Assembly: GCA_015061805.1 (NCBI GenBank)
Contig: SUVV01000006.1
Span: forward strand, 1-64,000
Origin: Lentisphaerota bacterium
GTDB taxonomy: Bacteria; Verrucomicrobiota; Lentisphaeria; Victivallales; Victivallaceae
Direction of reading: 5' to 3'
Length of the DNA: 64,000 nucleotides
Below the pieces are notes generated by a model. It made no database searches. It saw only the letters and a program-made list of their open reading frames with translations, and was not told where the DNA came from. Both the position numbers and the translations under genes were made by a program. Below, in pieces: positions 37,837-47,862 of this stretch. Within the stretch, counting starts at the first letter, position 1. Each line of letters opens with the position of its first letter.

Positions 37837-40305
37837 TTACCGTTTGACATTCTTCAATTGCAGACGGAGGTCGTCAAAGTTGAAAGTTCTCTCCTTACCG
37901 CCGAAGAATCCGGCAGGATTACTGACGGTAAAACTGAAATCATATTCACCGGGAACGACTTCGATCGGCTTGAAGCGTACTTCACACCAATTTTCCCGTT
38001 CCTGAATACCGTTGTCTACCCAAATCAACTCCAAATCATATTTGCCGAATTTTGCTTTCACAAACTTCTGCGGATTGCCTTCGGGACATTTGATATGCAT
38101 TTTCCCGGAAAGCATCATCGGAGTTTTGGCAATAATGGGACGCAGCTGCTTGACCTCGACTTCGGCTCCGGGAGCCATATCGACTTGCAAACTCACCCCC
38201 TGCCCCGCATGGCTGGTGACCATGAAGTTGTTGGGAGCATCACAGTTATCTGTTGTAACACAAGCGCTCTTTGCATTGCCTTTGGCAGTTTTGACATCCC
38301 AGCTGTAACCGTAATATTCAAAGGCGCCATTGACCAGATAGTTAAAGTTTCCGGTCAGGATATCGACCCGGGCGATCTGGGCAAGCGTATGCCACGGGCG
38401 CAGGGTGATAACATTGCCGAGGCCTCTGCCGAAAGCGAAGTTGTGTCCGTAAGTATAGGAATAAACGCCCTGCTTCTTATGGGCATCGAGGGCCTGCTGG
38501 ATCGTTTTCATCAGCTCGCTTTTTTCCATAGCAATGAAGTTTGCCGACGGCTGGGTAAGCGGCATATTGACTCCGATGGCAGCCAGATCGGCATTGCCGC
38601 GGAGAACCTCGGTGGTATTCAACGCTTTCATCAAACCGATGCGGAAGAAGTTGACTCGCTCCTTGCGTTCGGCGGAATCAGCCAACTTTCCGGCTTTGTT
38701 GAGATAAGATTTGCACATCGCATTGAATTTTTCATCAAAAACGGATGCCTGGAAACGGTTGAATTCGGCGTAATCATTTTTGTAATATTGGAAATTCACA
38801 CCTTTTTTGGTTTTGAATTCCCGGGTGCGGGTTTCGACCCAATCTTCGATCTTCTCAAAAAGTTCATACATCACCGGGCTCGCTTTCTTGCCGAACGCGG
38901 CATCACAGAATTCCTTGAGCAGCTCTTCACGTTTCAGCGTGGGATTCCATGAGAGTTTGCACAGGATATACAAATCGGTCGCACGGGCACCGAAGTTTTT
39001 ACCGGTTTCGCCGTAGATACCGGCAGCATTGCATTCATACAAAGTCTTGACGTTGCGGTCAATCTTACGACTGTGGCTCAAGGGATAACCCATGGTGTAG
39101 TGGCAACCCCAATATTCACGGCCGACCACCTTGGCTCCGGTGGCAGCAAGGCCGCGGATCTTGTTGTTGATTTCATCTTCGGCGGCTTTATCCTCGGCCC
39201 TGTAGACGATGTAGCAATAAGAAAGGTACATGTTGGGCGGGAATTTGATCTTCTGATCCGGAACGCCGTCGTAGAAACTGTAGGCAAACATGCCGACATT
39301 GGCTTTGGGATTGAGTTTGTAGACCTGATGCGCGATATCTTCCGCGAAGTCATACATGCGGTTGGTCACCCGCAAATGTCCGGCTTTGCCGGTACGCAGG
39401 GAATCTTTGCCATCCTGCGCTTTGCAGTTATCGCATTCGCAGAAACCATATCCGTCGTTCGGAGAAATGGAACGGATCCTGCCATCTTTGGAACTGGCAA
39501 TTGTTTTGGCAATGATCGCCCGTACATCTTTATTGGAAGTACAAACCTGCCACGGACCGGGAACGGTCGGATCATTGCGGCGGGTGGGTACATCCGGTTT
39601 CGGCATACCGATCCAACGCTCCGGAGTAACCAGAGAATAGTATTCAGGGTGTGCTTTACCATATTTCTCACGAGGTAAGAGGCCCCGGAACGCGTGCTGG
39701 AAGCCGGAACCGCGGGAATAAATCGATCTGCCGATCTTGTGATGATCCTGCCAACGGTCAAGATCATAACGTTCCTGCAGAGTAAGTCCGGTTCTGCCAT
39801 AAGTGAAACTGCTGGTCATACGCAGAACAAACGGCGGCACATAGACATCCAGACCGTTTTTGACCGTAGCCGGTTTGCTACGCTCGGCGACAGTACCGAG
39901 TTTTCCGGGCCAGAGGAAACGGACACCGGCATATTTTTCCAGAAAATCAAACGCTGCGAATGCAGAACCTTTAAGTTTATCCTGATCGTTACCCCAGAGG
40001 AAAAGACGCTTATCATCAGCAAATCTACCGATAAATTCTTTTTTATCTGCAGGGATGGAATATTTAACTCCGGCAGGAACAAAACCGATATAGATGCCGG
40101 GTTTGCTCAAGTCAACTTTTTTCAACTGAACAACTTTGTACTTTTTGCCGAAAACTTTGTTCAACAGAGAACTGACTTCCGCAGCTGCTGTTGCATTAAC
40201 TTTATTGCAGTAGATAACGGCATCGGTTTTGCCGAGCTCAAAAGCGGATGCGGTCAATCCGAATGCAACCGCTGCGACAATTGTGATCAATGATTTTATA
40301 CGCAT
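37837..40305 (-). CDS. Secreted DUF4838-type protein, subfamily B copy 2
   Basis: SAFELGKTDAVIYCNKV; YAGVRFLWPGKLGTVAE; SISPNDGYGFCECDNCKAQDG; VVGREYWGCHYTMGYPLSHSRKIDRN. Confidence 0.87.
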   Translation of the reverse strand: MRIKSLITIVAAVAFGLTASAFELGKTDAVIYCNKVNATAAAEVSSLLNKVFGKKYKVVQLKKVDLSKPGIYIGFVPAGVKYSIPADKKEFIGRFADDKRLFLWGNDQDKLKGSAFAAFDFLEKYAGVRFLWPGKLGTVAERSKPATVKNGLDVYVPPFVLRMTSSFTYGRTGLTLQERYDLDRWQDHHKIGRSIYSRGSGFQHAFRGLLPREKYGKAHPEYYSLVTPERWIGMPKPDVPTRRNDPTVPGPWQVCTSNKDVRAIIAKTIASSKDGRIRSISPNDGYGFCECDNCKAQDGKDSLRTGKAGHLRVTNRMYDFAEDIAHQVYKLNPKANVGMFAYSFYDGVPDQKIKFPPNMYLSYCYIVYRAEDKAAEDEINNKIRGLAATGAKVVGREYWGCHYTMGYPLSHSRKIDRNVKTLYECNAAGIYGETGKNFGARATDLYILCKLSWNPTLKREELLKEFCDAAFGKKASPVMYELFEKIEDWVETRTREFKTKKGVNFQYYKNDYAEFNRFQASVFDEKFNAMCKSYLNKAGKLADSAERKERVNFFRIGLMKALNTTEVLRGNADLAAIGVNMPLTQPSANFIAMEKSELMKTIQQALDAHKKQGVYSYTYGHNFAFGRGLGNVITLRPWHTLAQIARVDILTGNFNYLVNGAFEYYGYSWDVKTAKGNAKSACVTTDNCDAPNNFMVTSHAGQGVSLQVDMAPGAEVEVKQLRPIIAKTPMMLSGKMHIKCPEGNPQKFVKAKFGKYDLELIWVDNGIQERENWCEVRFKPIEVVPGEYDFSFTVSNPAGFFGGKERTFNFDDLRLQLKNVKR

Positions 40306-40316
40306 AACTAATTCCT

Positions 40317-42752
40317 TCAGCGAATCTGTTTTAATTGCACTTTGAGATCATCAACATGGAAGGTCTTGGCGCTGCCGCCGAAGAAACCTTTGGGGTTGAC
40401 GATTTCCATGCGGAAGTCATAGGTTCCCGGCTCAATTTCAAAGGCTTTGAAACGCAGTTCATTCCAGCCGTCTTTGTCGTTGAGACCTTCGTTTGCCCAT
40501 TTCAGTTCGATCTTCTTGCCGCCGAACCAGGCTTTAACGTGATCCACAGGATTGCCATCGCACTTGACCATGATGTGTCCGGAAACCACATTTTTCTCTT
40601 TGGCACCGATTTTGCGTTTCTGAATGAACTTCATATTCTGTCCGGCGTCAAGGTCGACCTTGATACTGATCCCCTGATTGGCATGTGTGTGAACCATGTA
40701 GTTCCCGGCACTGTCACAGTGGACATCGTAAACGCAGGCATATTTGCCGCTGCCGGTGATATCCCAACTGTATGTGGTATATTCAAAGGCTCCATTGACA
40801 AGGAAGTTATAGGTATTGGTCCGCAAATCCGAAAGCGCAATTTCAGAAAGAGTCTGCCACGGACGCAAATTGATGCTGTCGCTGCGGGTGCTGTGGAAGA
40901 AACCGAAATTTTTGCCGAGTTTTACCGCAAAATTTCTTTTTGCTTTGGAAGCTTCGACCGCACGGGTGGCAACTTTGATGATCTCACTGCGTTCCATAAC
41001 AGTATCAAGACCGGACGGCTGGGTGAGCGACATATTCATACCCATTGCAGCAAGGTCACGATAGGAAACCAGTGCGGCAGTAATGTACTTTGCATAAATG
41101 ATGCCGTTTTTAACATATTCCAGACGGGCCTTGCGTTCCGGAGTATCGACCAGTTTTGCCGCTTTCCGGAAGTAGCCGTTGCACATTTTGATAAAATTAT
41201 CATTGTACATATCGGACATCAGGCGGTTGAATTCAGCATAACTGTTGTTGTAATACGGGAAGTTGACACCGCGTTTATCTTTGTTGGCGACGCCGTTCTG
41301 AGTCCAGTCTTCGATCTTTTCATAAAGTTCGTACATCACAGGAGCCGCTTTGGGACCGAATGCCGCCAGGCAGAATTCACGGAGGATATCTTCGCGTTTG
41401 AGAGTGGGATCCCAGGCAAGTTTAGTAAGGATGTAGTGGTCACTGCCGCGGGTGGCAAAACTTTTTCCGGGCTCGCCGTAGATGCCGGCGGCATTCCCTT
41501 TGAGCAAAGTTTTAAGGTTGCGGTCGATCTTGCGGCTGTGACTCAGCGGGTAGTTCATGGTGTAGTGAGTACCCCAGTATTCACGGCCGACGACTTTCGC
41601 TCCGGTAGCAGAGAGAGCAAGCAGTTTATCATTGATGAGATTTTCCTCGGCGATATTCTTTGCACCGTAAACCGAGTAGCAATAAGAAAGATACATGTTA
41701 CCGGGATATTTGATCTTGAAATCCGGAATACCGTCATAAAAGCCATAGGCAAACATGCCGACTTTGGCTTTGGGATTGATTTTTTTAACGCGGGTGGCAA
41801 CATCCAGAGCAAAGTTGTGCATACGGTTGGTCACCATCTGGTGATCACGACGGAAACGGTTGACATCCGGCCCGTCCTGCGCTTTGCAATTGGCACATTC
41901 GCAGAAACCGAAACCGTCGTTGGCGGAAATCGAATGAACCCGGTCATCTTTGTAAGCGGCGATTTTTTCAACAACCAGACGGCGGACATCCGGATTGGAA
42001 GTACAGATCTGATCGGGGCCATATTCATTGGTGCGGGTGGGAACGGTCGGCTTGGGAGAACCGATCCATTTTTCCGGAGTGACAAGGGAATAATATTCCG
42101 GATGGCTCTTGCCGTATTTTGCCCGGGGGAAAAGACTGGCAAATGCGTGCTGGAAACCGGAACCGCGACGGCGGATGGAACTGCCGATCTTGCGATGACG
42201 CGCCCAGGTGACAAGATATTTCCAGTCAGAATCGTCAATGGTCGTTCGGCCATTCAGATAACTGCTGGTCAGGCGGATGTCGAACGGGGGGACATAAAGC
42301 TCAAGCCCCTCTTTGACGGTAACGGGGGACTTGGGCTCAGCAACGATACCGAGTTCGCTGGGCCAGAGAACACGGAGTCCTGCATGTTTTTCCAGGAATT
42401 CGGCAACGGCGTAACCGGTGCAGTCGAGATACCGGTTGTCACGACCGTAGATAAAAAGCTGATCACCGTAAGCACTGATAGCGGTGAACTCTTTATCAGC
42501 GGGGACATTGATTTTGTCCTGCTTCGGCTTGAGACCGACAAAGATACCCGGCAGAGCGGATATCTTTTTAACAGCCTTGAGGGTATACTTTTTACCGAAA
42601 ATCTTATTGAGATAGAAACTCAATTCTTCGGCGTATGCCTTATTTCTGGCATTATAGTAGATGACAGCATCCTTTTTGCCGAGTTCAAAGGCGGCAGCAG
42701 TTGCACTGACGGCGATAACAACTGCGAAAATTAATAAAGATTTAATTTTCAC
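40317..42752 (-). CDS. Secreted DUF4838-type protein, subfamily B copy 3
   Basis: AAFELGKKDAVIYYN; HAGLRVLWPSELGIVAE; SISANDGFGFCECANCKAQDG; VVGREYWGTHYTMNYPLSHSRKIDRN. Confidence 0.87.
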   Translation of the reverse strand: MKIKSLLIFAVVIAVSATAAAFELGKKDAVIYYNARNKAYAEELSFYLNKIFGKKYTLKAVKKISALPGIFVGLKPKQDKINVPADKEFTAISAYGDQLFIYGRDNRYLDCTGYAVAEFLEKHAGLRVLWPSELGIVAEPKSPVTVKEGLELYVPPFDIRLTSSYLNGRTTIDDSDWKYLVTWARHRKIGSSIRRRGSGFQHAFASLFPRAKYGKSHPEYYSLVTPEKWIGSPKPTVPTRTNEYGPDQICTSNPDVRRLVVEKIAAYKDDRVHSISANDGFGFCECANCKAQDGPDVNRFRRDHQMVTNRMHNFALDVATRVKKINPKAKVGMFAYGFYDGIPDFKIKYPGNMYLSYCYSVYGAKNIAEENLINDKLLALSATGAKVVGREYWGTHYTMNYPLSHSRKIDRNLKTLLKGNAAGIYGEPGKSFATRGSDHYILTKLAWDPTLKREDILREFCLAAFGPKAAPVMYELYEKIEDWTQNGVANKDKRGVNFPYYNNSYAEFNRLMSDMYNDNFIKMCNGYFRKAAKLVDTPERKARLEYVKNGIIYAKYITAALVSYRDLAAMGMNMSLTQPSGLDTVMERSEIIKVATRAVEASKAKRNFAVKLGKNFGFFHSTRSDSINLRPWQTLSEIALSDLRTNTYNFLVNGAFEYTTYSWDITGSGKYACVYDVHCDSAGNYMVHTHANQGISIKVDLDAGQNMKFIQKRKIGAKEKNVVSGHIMVKCDGNPVDHVKAWFGGKKIELKWANEGLNDKDGWNELRFKAFEIEPGTYDFRMEIVNPKGFFGGSAKTFHVDDLKVQLKQIR

Positions 42753-42760
42753 AAATCACC

Positions 42761-45163
42761 TCAGCGGACTTTTTTAAGTTGGACTTTGATGTCATCGAGA
42801 TAGATGGTTTTGGCGCTGCCGCCGAAGAAACCTTTGGGATTGGCGATTTCCATGCGGAAGTCATAGGTTCCGGGCTCAATTTCGAAAGCCTTGAAAACCA
42901 GTTCATTCCAACCGTTTTTGTTATTGAGGCCTTCGTTGGTCCATTTCAGTTCAATTTCCTTGTCGCCGAGCCAGGCTTTGACATAATCTTCCGGATTGCC
43001 GTCGCACTTGACCATGATCTGACCGTTGACCAGATTTTTTTCTTTCGCACCGATTTTGCGTTTCTGGGCAATTTTGACGGAATCGCCGGGTTCAAGATCG
43101 ATTTTAACGCTGATACCCTGGTTGGCATGGCTGTGAACCATGTAGTTGCCGGGATCATCGCAGTTGACATCATAGACACATTTGGTCTTGCCGCTTCCGG
43201 TGATATCCCAACTGTAAGTGGTGTATTCAAAGGCGCCGTTGACGAGGAAGTTGTAGGTGCCGGTTCTGATTTGAGAGAGCGCGATTTCAGCGAGAGTCTG
43301 CCACGGACGCAAATTGATGCTGTCGCTGCGGGTGCTGTGGTAGAAACCGTAATTGCCGCCGAATTTTGAAACAAAACCGCGTTTGGCAACAGATGCGGCG
43401 ACCGCCCGTTTGGCAACTTTGCTGATTTCGCCGCGTTCCATAACGGTGTTGAGCCCGGACGGCTGGGTGAGTGACATATTCATACCCATTGCGGCAAGGT
43501 CACGATAGGAAACCAGTGCAGCAGTGATGTACTTTGCATAAATGATGCCGTTTTTAACATATTCCAGACGGGCTTTGCGTTCCGGAGTATCGACCAGTTT
43601 TGCCGCTTTCCGGAAGTAGCCGTTGCACATTTTGATGAAATTATCATTGTACATATCGGACATCAGGCGGTTGAATTCAGCATAACTGTTGTTGTAATAC
43701 TGATAATTGACACCGCGTTTATCTTTGTTGGCGACGCCGTTCTGAGTCCAGTCTTCGATCTTTTCATAAAGTTCGTACATTACAGGAGCCGCTTTGGGAC
43801 CGAATGCCGCCAGGCAGAATTCACGGAGGATATCTTCACGTTTGAGCGTGGGATCCCAGGCAAGTTTGGAAAGGATGTAATGATCACTTCCGCGGGAACC
43901 GAAACTGGAACCGGGCTCGCCGTAGATGCCGGCGGCTTTACCCTTGTAGAGAGTTTTCAAGTTGCGGTCGATCTTGCGGCTGTGATTGAGGGGGTAGTTC
44001 ATGGTGTAGTGAGTACCCCAGTATTCACGACCGACAACTTTGGCTCCGGTAGCGGAGAGAGCGAGAAGTTTATCGTTGATAACTTTTTCGGCCTCAAGGT
44101 CTTTTGCGGCATAGACCAGATAGCAGTAAGACAGATACATGTTGCCGGGATATTTGATCTTGAAATCCGGAATTCCATCATAGAAACTGTAGGCAAACAT
44201 ACCGACTTTGCCTTTGGGATTGAGTTTCTTGACCTGAGTTGCAATATCCAGAGCAAAGTTGTGCATACGATTGGTCACCTTCTGATGACCGCTGCGGAAA
44301 CGGTTGGCATCGGGGCCGTCCTGCGCTTTGCAGTTGGCACATTCACAGAAACCGAAACCGTCGTTAGCGGAAATCGAACGGACAACATCATCTTTGTAGG
44401 AAGCCAGTTTCTCTGCGATGATGCGGCGGACTTCCGGATTGGAAGTGCAGATCTGATCGGGGCCATATTCATTGGTGCGGGTGGGAACGCTCGGCTTGGG
44501 AGTTCCGACCCATTTTTCAGGAGTTACCAGAGAGTAATATTCAGGATGACTTTTTCCATATTTTGACTTGGGGATAAGTCTGGAAAACGCGTGCTGGAAA
44601 CCGGAACCGTGACGGCGGATGGAACTGCCGATCTTGCGGTGACGAGTCCAGACACCAAGCTGACCGGAACCTTTATAACTGTTGGTCAGGCGGATATCAA
44701 ACGGAGGGACATAAAGATCCAGACCGTCTTTGATGGTAACAGGGGCTTTTTTTTCCGCGACAGTACCGAGATCACCGGGCCAGAGGAATCGGACACCGGC
44801 ATGTTTTTCCAGAAATTCAGCAACTGCATAACCGGTATTGTTGATGAATTTATTGGTTCTGCCGTAGATAAAAAGCTGATTTCCGGCAGCACTGATCGCG
44901 GTGAATTCTTTTTCTTCGGGGACATTGATTTTGTCCTGTTTCGGCTGGAAACCGACAAAGATACCCGGCTGAGCCGTGATTTTTTTGACAGACTTGAGAG
45001 TGTACTTTTTGCCGAAAACTTTGTTGAGATAGAAACTCAACTCTTTGGCATAAACCTGATTTTGGGCATTGTAGTAAATCACAGCATCGCTTTTACCCAG
45101 TTCAAAGGCAGAAGCAACGACAGAACAGACCAACAATGCAGTGACGATCAAATACTTTTTCAT
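42761..45163 (-). CDS. Secreted DUF4838-type protein, subfamily B copy 4
   Basis: SAFELGKSDAVIYYN; HAGVRFLWPGDLGTVAE; SISANDGFGFCECANCKAQDG; closest to copy 3. Confidence 0.87.
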   Translation of the reverse strand: MKKYLIVTALLVCSVVASAFELGKSDAVIYYNAQNQVYAKELSFYLNKVFGKKYTLKSVKKITAQPGIFVGFQPKQDKINVPEEKEFTAISAAGNQLFIYGRTNKFINNTGYAVAEFLEKHAGVRFLWPGDLGTVAEKKAPVTIKDGLDLYVPPFDIRLTNSYKGSGQLGVWTRHRKIGSSIRRHGSGFQHAFSRLIPKSKYGKSHPEYYSLVTPEKWVGTPKPSVPTRTNEYGPDQICTSNPEVRRIIAEKLASYKDDVVRSISANDGFGFCECANCKAQDGPDANRFRSGHQKVTNRMHNFALDIATQVKKLNPKGKVGMFAYSFYDGIPDFKIKYPGNMYLSYCYLVYAAKDLEAEKVINDKLLALSATGAKVVGREYWGTHYTMNYPLNHSRKIDRNLKTLYKGKAAGIYGEPGSSFGSRGSDHYILSKLAWDPTLKREDILREFCLAAFGPKAAPVMYELYEKIEDWTQNGVANKDKRGVNYQYYNNSYAEFNRLMSDMYNDNFIKMCNGYFRKAAKLVDTPERKARLEYVKNGIIYAKYITAALVSYRDLAAMGMNMSLTQPSGLNTVMERGEISKVAKRAVAASVAKRGFVSKFGGNYGFYHSTRSDSINLRPWQTLAEIALSQIRTGTYNFLVNGAFEYTTYSWDITGSGKTKCVYDVNCDDPGNYMVHSHANQGISVKIDLEPGDSVKIAQKRKIGAKEKNLVNGQIMVKCDGNPEDYVKAWLGDKEIELKWTNEGLNNKNGWNELVFKAFEIEPGTYDFRMEIANPKGFFGGSAKTIYLDDIKVQLKKVR

Positions 45164-45179
45164 TCAATAACTCCTTTTT

Positions 45180-47657
45180 TTATTTGGTAATTCTGTTGAC
45201 AGATTTCAAACGCAAGCGCAGTTCGTCAAAGTTCAAAATGATTTTCTCTCCACCGAAAAGTCCGGAAGGATTGGAAACGATCATCCGGAAATCATAAGTT
45301 CCAGGAGCAATGATCTCCGCTTTGGAACGCACTTCATACCATTCACCATAGGCTCGGCTGTCATCTTCTACAGCGACCAGATCAAGCGCTTTGCCGCCGA
45401 GCATCACCTGAATATACTTCACGGGATTCCCGCCGGGAGATTTTACAAACATCCGGAAACGGGCTTCCATCGGCTCTTTTGCCTGAATGGGACGAAGTTG
45501 TTTGATTTCGGCTTCTGCACCGCAATCCATATCAAGCTGCAGACTCACACCCTGATGAGCGTGACTGGTGACCATGTAATTGTTATCCGCATCACAGTTG
45601 GTGGCGGTCACATAATCAGATTTGGTTTCACCTTTGAGCGCTTTGACCTCCCAGCTGTAACCGCAATATTCAAAAGCACCGTTGACCAGATAGTTGAATT
45701 TATCGGCGGCAAGATCGATGATAGCGATTTCAGCCAAAGAACCCCACGGGCGCAAATTGATCGCATTGGAACGACGGGCTCGGCTGATATTGAGATCAAG
45801 GCTGTAACGGTTGATGTAAAACTCTTTTTCGTTATAGGCTTTGAGGGCAGCACGGGCGATTCCCAGCAGAGCGTTCTTTTCCATCGGAGTTTTGAGTTCC
45901 GACGGCATCGTAAGCGGCATATTGACACCGACCGCCGCCAGATCCTGATAGGCGCAAAGAGCATCGCTGGTGGCGCGGGCGTAATTCACGCCGTTGCGGA
46001 TGTACTGCAAACGCGCTTTTTGAGCGGGAGTTTTGACCAGACGTCCGGCTTTATCGAAGTAGTCATTGCACATCTTGATAAAGTTGTGATTAAAGATCCG
46101 CGCCATGACGTAGTTGTTTTTGGAATAACTGTTGCGGTAGAACTGATAATTTGGACAGGATTTTTCCGGATCGGCCGCGAAACCTTTTTCGACATGATCT
46201 TCGATCTTTTCAAAAAGTTCAAACATGACCGGAGCCGCTTTTTCGCCGAAAGCTGAAACACAGAAGTCTTTAAGGATATCTTCGCGTTTCAAATCAGGAT
46301 TCCAGCTCAATTTGGCAAGGATATACAAATCAGAGGCGCGGGGACCGAAACTGGCTCCGGTTTCACCGTAGATGCCGGCGGCATTACCCTGACGGAGAGT
46401 CTTGATATTGCGGTCGATCTTGCGGCTGTGCGAAAGCGGATACTCCATTGTATAGTGAGTGCCCCAGTATTCACGACCGATCACTTTGGCTCCGGTGGCG
46501 GAAAGTCCGAGAATTTTGTTATTGATAAAGTCTTCTTCGGCTTTGTTACGGGTTTCATAGACCAGATAGCAGTAAGACAGATACATGTTGCCGGGGAATT
46601 TTACTTTCTGATCCGGTACGCCGTCATAGAAACTGTAGGCGAACATGCCGACTTTGGTCTTGGGATTGAGTTTTTTGACCTGATTCGCGATATCTTCGGC
46701 GAAGTTGTACATGCGGTTGGTAAGGACGAAATAACGGCTGTTTTTGGATCGTTCGGCATCTTTACCGTCCTGAGCCTTGCAGTTTTCACATTCACAGAAA
46801 CCGTAACCGTCATTGGGAGAGATGGATTGGATACCTTCGCTCCCGGTTGCGGCAAGTTTTTCAGCGATAATGCGCCGGACATCCGGATTGGAAGTGCACA
46901 ATTGCCAGGGGCCGGGCATGGTGGGATCGCTCAGACGGGTGGGTTTGTCCGGTTTGGGTTCACCGATCCAGCGCTCCGGAGAGACCAGAGAATAATATTC
47001 CGGATGCTCTTTGCCGTAGACTTCACGGGGCATCAGATTTTCAAAAGCATGCTGGAATCCGGAACCGCGATGAGCGCGCACCGACTGACCGACCTTATTA
47101 TGGTTGAGCCAATTATCCAGATCACGGTTTTCATCCACCGTGCGGTTGCGGGAACCGTAATGGAAACTGCTGGTCAAGCGCAGATCAAATGGCGGGATAT
47201 AAAGATCGAGTCCGGGCTTGACCGTAACCGGTTTGCGGCGGTCGGCGACAGTTCCGGTTTCGCCGGGCCAGAGGAAACGGACACCGGCATACTTTTCCAG
47301 AAAATCGGCAGTCGCAAAAGCCGTACCTTTGAGATTTTCTTTATCATTACCCCAGATGAAGATGCGATTTTCATCAGCATAGGTGGCGATAAATTCTTTT
47401 TTATCAGCAGGAATGGTATACTTCACGCCGGGAGCTTCAAAACCGACATAGATACCGGGCTTGCTCAGGTCAACTTTTTTCAGTTGAACAGTTTTATATT
47501 TTTTTCCGAAAACCTTACCCAGAAACTGGCTCATTTCCAATGCCGGCCGGGTATTGATACGGTTGTAATAGATATTGACCGCCTGTTTGCCAAGTTCAAT
47601 GGCACTTGCTGTAACAGTCATGAGTGCTGCTCCAAAAATTAAGATAGTTTTTTTCAT
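45180..47657 (-). CDS. Secreted DUF4838-type protein, subfamily B copy 5
   Basis: SAIELGKQAVNIYYN; YAGVRFLWPGETGTVAD; SISPNDGYGFCECENCKAQDG; VIGREYWGTHYTMEYPLSHSRKIDRN. Confidence 0.87.
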   Translation of the reverse strand: MKKTILIFGAALMTVTASAIELGKQAVNIYYNRINTRPALEMSQFLGKVFGKKYKTVQLKKVDLSKPGIYVGFEAPGVKYTIPADKKEFIATYADENRIFIWGNDKENLKGTAFATADFLEKYAGVRFLWPGETGTVADRRKPVTVKPGLDLYIPPFDLRLTSSFHYGSRNRTVDENRDLDNWLNHNKVGQSVRAHRGSGFQHAFENLMPREVYGKEHPEYYSLVSPERWIGEPKPDKPTRLSDPTMPGPWQLCTSNPDVRRIIAEKLAATGSEGIQSISPNDGYGFCECENCKAQDGKDAERSKNSRYFVLTNRMYNFAEDIANQVKKLNPKTKVGMFAYSFYDGVPDQKVKFPGNMYLSYCYLVYETRNKAEEDFINNKILGLSATGAKVIGREYWGTHYTMEYPLSHSRKIDRNIKTLRQGNAAGIYGETGASFGPRASDLYILAKLSWNPDLKREDILKDFCVSAFGEKAAPVMFELFEKIEDHVEKGFAADPEKSCPNYQFYRNSYSKNNYVMARIFNHNFIKMCNDYFDKAGRLVKTPAQKARLQYIRNGVNYARATSDALCAYQDLAAVGVNMPLTMPSELKTPMEKNALLGIARAALKAYNEKEFYINRYSLDLNISRARRSNAINLRPWGSLAEIAIIDLAADKFNYLVNGAFEYCGYSWEVKALKGETKSDYVTATNCDADNNYMVTSHAHQGVSLQLDMDCGAEAEIKQLRPIQAKEPMEARFRMFVKSPGGNPVKYIQVMLGGKALDLVAVEDDSRAYGEWYEVRSKAEIIAPGTYDFRMIVSNPSGLFGGEKIILNFDELRLRLKSVNRITK

Positions 47658-47816
47658 TACCTGCTGCTCTTTATGGTTGATTTCCGATGAACCGTGTCAG
47701 AATTACGTTTCACGCAGTTTACAATATTTCACGGACAACTTACGCGCAAGACACCCCTGCACACCAAACAATTTATAACGATTCAATTCTAAATTAGCAC
47801 AAAAAGTAAAATTTTA

Positions 47817-47853
47817 CAAGTGCAATATCCAAAAAAATCGGATATTGCACTTG
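47817..47853 (-). terminator. Hairpin terminator downstream of the mannitol-dehydrogenase-like gene
   Basis: CAAGTGCAATATCC / GGATATTGCACTTG perfect 14-bp stem with 9-nt loop; minus strand continues TAAAATTTTACTTTTTG. Confidence 0.65.
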
Positions 47854-47862
47854 AGAAAAAGA

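Noticed and set aside
40335-42734. 799-aa plus-strand ORF mirroring nearly all of DUF4838 copy 3
   Set aside because: Perfect antisense phase to a strong paralogous gene family; equivalent ORFs in the other copies are broken at different places, as expected for an artefact.
28759-47657. Tandem repeats considered as a CRISPR or DNA-level repeat array
   Set aside because: Repetition is at gene scale with diverged coding sequence; no short regularly spaced repeats or spacers.
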